Source: Pseudomonadota bacterium
GTDB taxonomy: Bacteria > Pseudomonadota > Alphaproteobacteria > Acetobacterales > Acetobacteraceae
NCBI GenBank assembly: GCA_021826485.1
Contig: JAKAZX010000200.1
Coordinates: 1-7,396 of the forward strand
DNA: 7,396 bases
Direction: 5' to 3'
Under the pieces are notes generated by a model, which ran no database searches, was not told the origin of the DNA, and saw only the letters and a program-made list of their open reading frames with translations. Shown one piece after another: positions 4,653 through 7,396 of the stretch (within the stretch, counting starts at the first letter, position 1; each line of letters starts with the position of its first letter). Made by a program: the position numbers and the translations under genes.

Positions 4653-6065
4653 ATGAGGGCCATCAACGCGATCCGCATGGGGGGGATGGAGCTTCTGCCG
4701 CTGGTGGAGGGCGGCAAGGGAGTCGCGATCTCCACCGGCATCACCGCCGGCCACTGGGCCGCCTGCGGCGGGGTCGGCACGATGAGCGCGGTGAACGCCG
4801 ACAGCTACGACGACCAGGGACGGCTGATCCCCCAGATCTACCGCGGCCGGACCCGGCGGGAGCGCCATGAGGAGCTGATCCGCTACGCGATCTCCGGCGG
4901 CATCGCCCAGGCCCGCCGCGCCTATGAGATCGCCGGCGGCAAGGGCCGCATCCACGCCAACATCCTGTGGGAGATGGGCGGGGCGGAGCGGGTCATCACC
5001 GGCATCCTGGAACAGGCGAAGGGCCTCATCAACGGCCTGACCTGCGGCGCCGGGATGCCGTACCGCCTGTCCGACATCGCCGCCCGGTTCAATGTCCACT
5101 ACTACCCCATCGTCTCCTCGGCGCGGGCGTTCAACGCGCTTTGGAAGCGCGCCTACCACAAGGCGGCATCGCTGCTGGGCGGCGTGGTCTATGAGGACCC
5201 GTGGCTGGCCGGCGGGCATAACGGCCTGTCCAACAGCGAGGACCCGCAGAAGCCCGAGGACCCGTATCCGCGCGTGCTGGCGCTGCGGACCGCCATGCGC
5301 GGCTTCGGCCTGGCCGATACGCCGATCATCATGGCGGGCGGCGTCTGGTGGCTGGAAGAATGGGAACACTGGATCGACAATCCCGAACTCGGCCCCATCG
5401 CGTTCCAGTTCGGCACCCGCCCGCTGCTGACCCAGGAAAGCCCGATCGGGGAGGCGTGGAAGCGCCGGCTGCTGACGCTGAAGGAAGGCGACGTCTTCCT
5501 CAACCATTTCAGCCCCACCGGCTTCTATTCCTCGGCGGTCGATAACGCCTTCATCCAGGAACTGCGCCACCGCAACGAGCGGCAGGTGGCCTACACCACC
5601 GAGCGGATCGGCGAGCACGTTGCCGAATACGGCGTCGGGCCGCGCAAGCGGCTGGTGTTCCTGACGCCGCCGGACCTGGCCCGCGTGCTGGCCTGGGAGG
5701 CGCAGGGCTTCAGCGAGGCGCTGCGCACGCCGGACGGCACCCTGGTGTTCGTGACACCGGAAAAGGCGCAGGAAATCCTGACCGATCAGGTGAACTGCAT
5801 GGGCTGCCTGAGCCAGTGCCGCTTTTCCAACTGGTCGCAGCAGGACCCCGAGTTCAGCAACGGCAAGAAGGCGGATGCCCGCAGCTTCTGTATCCAGAAG
5901 ACGCTGCAGGCGGTTGCCCATGAATCCGACCGCGACGACGTGATCGAACACAATCTGATGTTCAGCGGGCACAACGGCTTCCGCTTCGGGACGGATCCGT
6001 TCTACAGCAACGGCTTCATCCCGACGGTGCGGCAACTGGTCGAGCGCATCCTGACCGGCCGCTGA
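4653..6065 (+). CDS. Nitronate monooxygenase-like flavin oxidoreductase with Cys-rich C-terminus
   Basis: The 470-residue product belongs to the NPD/nitronate monooxygenase TIM-barrel group, FMN enzymes that oxidise alkyl nitronates or act as NAD(P)H-dependent flavin reductases. Visible family features are the N-terminal GVAISTGITAGHWAACGGVG (residues 23-42), the LAGGHNG loop with His189, the IIMAGGVW strand, and QFGTRPLLTQES beginning at Gln252, matching the typical Q-x-G-T-R-...-E-S FMN-phosphate segment. Usual nitronate monooxygenases have roughly 320-360 residues; this one carries about 100 more at the C-terminus. There NCMGCLSQC gives Cys382, Cys385 and Cys389, with Cys413 later (C-x2-C-x3-C-x23-C), which suggests a metal or iron-sulfur site. 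No signal peptide or membrane segment is evident. The ATG at 4653 has GAGGGGA 8 bases upstream. The true substrate is unknown, and nitronate activity should not be assumed from the family name. Confidence 0.8.
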   Translation: MRAINAIRMGGMELLPLVEGGKGVAISTGITAGHWAACGGVGTMSAVNADSYDDQGRLIPQIYRGRTRRERHEELIRYAISGGIAQARRAYEIAGGKGRIHANILWEMGGAERVITGILEQAKGLINGLTCGAGMPYRLSDIAARFNVHYYPIVSSARAFNALWKRAYHKAASLLGGVVYEDPWLAGGHNGLSNSEDPQKPEDPYPRVLALRTAMRGFGLADTPIIMAGGVWWLEEWEHWIDNPELGPIAFQFGTRPLLTQESPIGEAWKRRLLTLKEGDVFLNHFSPTGFYSSAVDNAFIQELRHRNERQVAYTTERIGEHVAEYGVGPRKRLVFLTPPDLARVLAWEAQGFSEALRTPDGTLVFVTPEKAQEILTDQVNCMGCLSQCRFSNWSQQDPEFSNGKKADARSFCIQKTLQAVAHESDRDDVIEHNLMFSGHNGFRFGTDPFYSNGFIPTVRQLVERILTGR

Positions 6066-6080
6066 CCGTCCGGCGGACGG
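6066..6080 (+). promoter_or_regulatory. Short hairpin covering the Shine-Dalgarno of the small membrane gene
   Basis: CCGTCC (6066-6071) pairs exactly with GGACGG (6075-6080) across a 3-base gap. It begins directly after the flavoprotein stop codon. GGACGG is the only plausible, though weak, ribosome-binding site for the ATG at 6088 (7 bases). A ribosome finishing the flavoprotein would open the stem, so the pair may be translationally coupled. The stem is short and could be chance. Confidence 0.3.
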
Positions 6081-6087
6081 TGCGGCG

Positions 6088-6384
6088 ATGCTCAACACGG
6101 TTCTCGCCTGGATCGCGGCCCTGGTCTGGACCACCGCTTACGGTCTGTTCTTCATGACCGATCTCAGGCGGTGGTGGCGCGGGCGCGCGCAGCGGCAGGC
6201 CGCCGCCGCGGCGGAACGCGAACGCGCGCGACGGGCCTATGCCGACTGGGTGCGCGATATTCCGCCGCCGCCGTCCCGCTTGCCGCAGATGCCGCCGCCG
6301 CCCGCGCCGCGGCCGGCGGCGCCGCAGCCGCCGGGGGCGGTGGTGATCCCGTTCCCCCGCCGCCGCGCCGGCGGGCGCCGCTGA
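6088..6384 (+). CDS. Small membrane-anchored proline-rich protein, unknown function
   Basis: I do not recognise this 98-residue product. Residues 4-24 (TVLAWIAALVWTTAYGLFFM) form one likely membrane segment. RRWWRGR (27-33) follows, so by the positive-inside rule the rest faces the cytoplasm. Residues about 34-53 are Ala/Arg/Glu-rich and probably helical (QRQAAAAAERERARRAY). From about residue 57 the chain is low complexity, with PPPP runs, PAAPQPP and a basic end PRRRAGGRR. The hydrophobic-then-basic order argues for a real protein even though the CCG-rich 3' part could be mere GC bias. The start at 6088 has only a weak GGACGG 7 bases upstream. The gene is 22 bases after the flavoprotein gene on the same strand, so co-transcription is likely, but nothing shows a shared function. 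It ends 4 bases from the convergent efflux gene. Confidence 0.6.
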   Translation: MLNTVLAWIAALVWTTAYGLFFMTDLRRWWRGRAQRQAAAAAERERARRAYADWVRDIPPPPSRLPQMPPPPAPRPAAPQPPGAVVIPFPRRRAGGRR

Positions 6385-6388
6385 AGGG

Positions 6389-7396
6389 CTACTTGACCAG
6401 ATCGACGTGGTAGATCGGCATGTCCTGCGACGCCGGCAGGTCCTTCTGGCTCCAGCCGCCACCGAGTGAGCGCACCAGCCGCACGCCGGATTGCAGATAC
6501 TGCGTCTCCAGTTGCAGCAGCAGTTGCTGGGCGCCCAGCAGCGATTCCTGGGCGACCACGACTTCCAGGAAGTTGGCGGCACCGTCCTTGTAGAGCGCCA
6601 TCGACATGTCGAGGGTCCGCTGCGCCGCCGCCACCGCCCGGCGGTCGTCGGCCTCCTCCACCTTGTAGTAGTGCAGTTGGGCCAGCGCGTCCTCGACCTC
6701 CTGGAAGGCGGTCAGCACGGTGTTGCGGTAATTGGCGGTCGAGCCGTTGAAGGTGGCGATGGCCGCGGCCTCCTGCGCCCGCAGATAGCCGCCTTCGAAG
6801 ATCGGCAGGGTCAGGCCCGGGCCGATAGACCAGAAGCTGCTCGGCAGGTTGATCAGGTTGATGCCCGCGTTCTGGAACCCGCCGATCGCGTTCAGCGACA
6901 CGTTGGGGAAGAACGCGGCGCGCGCCACGCCGATCAGCGCGTTGTTGGCCGCCACCTGCCGCTCCGCCGCCGCGATGTCGGGGCGGCGTTGCAGCAGCAC
7001 CGACGGGACGCTGGGCGGCAGGCGCGGCAGCACGATCGGCGCGAGGCTTGGCGGCACCGAAAAGGCCGGCGCCGGCACCGCCACCAGGGTCGCGATCGCA
7101 TGTTCGGCGAGCGCCCTTCGGGCGCCGATATCGTCGAGCTGGGCGCGCGCCGATTCCAACTGCGCCTGCGCGCGCGACACGTCCATGCCCGAGGCGATCA
7201 GCCCGTTGAACCGGTTCTGTGCGACCGCCAGGGCCTGGCCATAGGCTGCGACCGTGTGCGTCAGCAGGTCCTGTTCGGCATCCAGGCCGCGCAGCAACAG
7301 GTAGTCGTTGGCCAACTCCGCCTGCAGGCTGAGCCGGATGAAGGCGAGCTGTGCCGCGCTCGCCTGCGCCGTGGCCTTGCCGGCCGCTGCCTGGTT
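6389..7396 (-). CDS. NodT/OprM-family outer-membrane efflux factor (3' part)
   Basis: The gene runs leftward and is cut by the right edge; 335 C-terminal residues are visible and the frame is open to the last base. TolC-like factors of this family form trimeric outer-membrane channels that, with a periplasmic adaptor and an RND or similar pump, expel drugs, metals or solvents. The visible part reads SLQAELANDYLLLRGLDAEQ near the edge, then the coiled-coil stretch, then the family signature LLQRRPDIAAAERQVAANNA followed by IGVARAAFFPNVSL, then IGPGLTLPIFEGGYLRAQEA, YRNTVLTAFQEVEDALAQL and a final LGGGW segment. These match the second outer-membrane-efflux repeat and its hairpin helices. The signal peptide and lipobox expected at the N-terminus are outside the window. 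A TTG at 7313-7315 is internal (a Leu codon), not the start. Adaptor and pump genes would be expected further right. Substrate cannot be told from the sequence. Confidence 0.93.
   Translation of the reverse strand, partial: NQAAAGKATAQASAAQLAFIRLSLQAELANDYLLLRGLDAEQDLLTHTVAAYGQALAVAQNRFNGLIASGMDVSRAQAQLESARAQLDDIGARRALAEHAIATLVAVPAPAFSVPPSLAPIVLPRLPPSVPSVLLQRRPDIAAAERQVAANNALIGVARAAFFPNVSLNAIGGFQNAGINLINLPSSFWSIGPGLTLPIFEGGYLRAQEAAAIATFNGSTANYRNTVLTAFQEVEDALAQLHYYKVEEADDRRAVAAAQRTLDMSMALYKDGAANFLEVVVAQESLLGAQQLLLQLETQYLQSGVRLVRSLGGGWSQKDLPASQDMPIYHVDLVK

Noticed and set aside
4593..6134. Minus-strand open frame of 513 codons opposite the flavoprotein gene
   Set aside because: It lies fully across a plus-strand gene with clear family motifs; the translation is rich in His, Arg, Asp and Gln without domains, as expected from the opposite strand of high-GC coding DNA.
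6016..6582. Minus-strand frame spanning the ends of three genes
   Set aside because: It runs in a different frame across the real efflux gene and antisense to the small membrane gene; composition is Arg/Pro-rich with no motif.
6849..7244. Plus-strand frames opposite the efflux gene (also 6466-6750)
   Set aside because: The minus-strand frame carries the full NodT/OprM signature; these are its shadows.
1..7396. tRNA, rRNA, CRISPR array, insertion sequence or attachment site
   Set aside because: No cloverleaf or conserved rRNA stretch, no regularly spaced repeats, no transposase or integrase frame and no terminal inverted repeats were seen on either strand.

Overview
The window is high-GC chromosomal DNA from an alphaproteobacterium. 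The backbone rbfA (3' end) - truB - rpsO - pnp is the conserved end of the nusA/infB translation and RNA-decay cluster. The PNPase N-terminus, the DUF29 protein and the overall codon use suggest Rhodospirillales, perhaps Acetobacteraceae. The class is fairly safe; the family is inference, since no 16S rRNA or other taxonomic marker lies in the window.

Layout: the window opens inside rbfA, which ends at 172. A DUF29 gene (258-701), with a promoter-like site of its own (203-230), sits between rbfA and truB (803-1729). rpsO (1770-2039) follows closely. A 325-base spacer with no gene (2040-2364) separates rpsO from pnp (2365-4542) and holds a series of inverted repeats. The last of these pairs the pnp Shine-Dalgarno sequence in a perfect 9-bp stem. 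A perfect 15-bp hairpin (4548-4587) follows pnp and probably ends the cluster transcript.

The second half is accessory. A 470-residue nitronate-monooxygenase-like flavoprotein (4653-6065) carries an unusual C-terminal four-cysteine motif (C-x2-C-x3-C-x23-C). It is followed 22 bases later by a small membrane-anchored, proline-rich protein of unknown function (6088-6384). On the opposite strand the 3' part of a NodT/OprM-type outer-membrane efflux factor (6389-7396) runs in from the right edge and ends 4 bases from the small gene, tail to tail.

How the genes work together: RbfA and S15 serve 30S subunit assembly, TruB makes pseudouridine 55 in tRNA, and PNPase degrades RNA. These four form the usual growth-linked block. 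The DUF29 gene is the outsider within it. The flavoprotein and the small membrane protein may be co-transcribed. The efflux gene belongs to a separate leftward operon whose pump components would lie beyond the right edge. No mobile element, CRISPR array, tRNA or rRNA was seen. The best candidates for something new are the structured pnp leader and the cysteine-rich extension of the flavoprotein.
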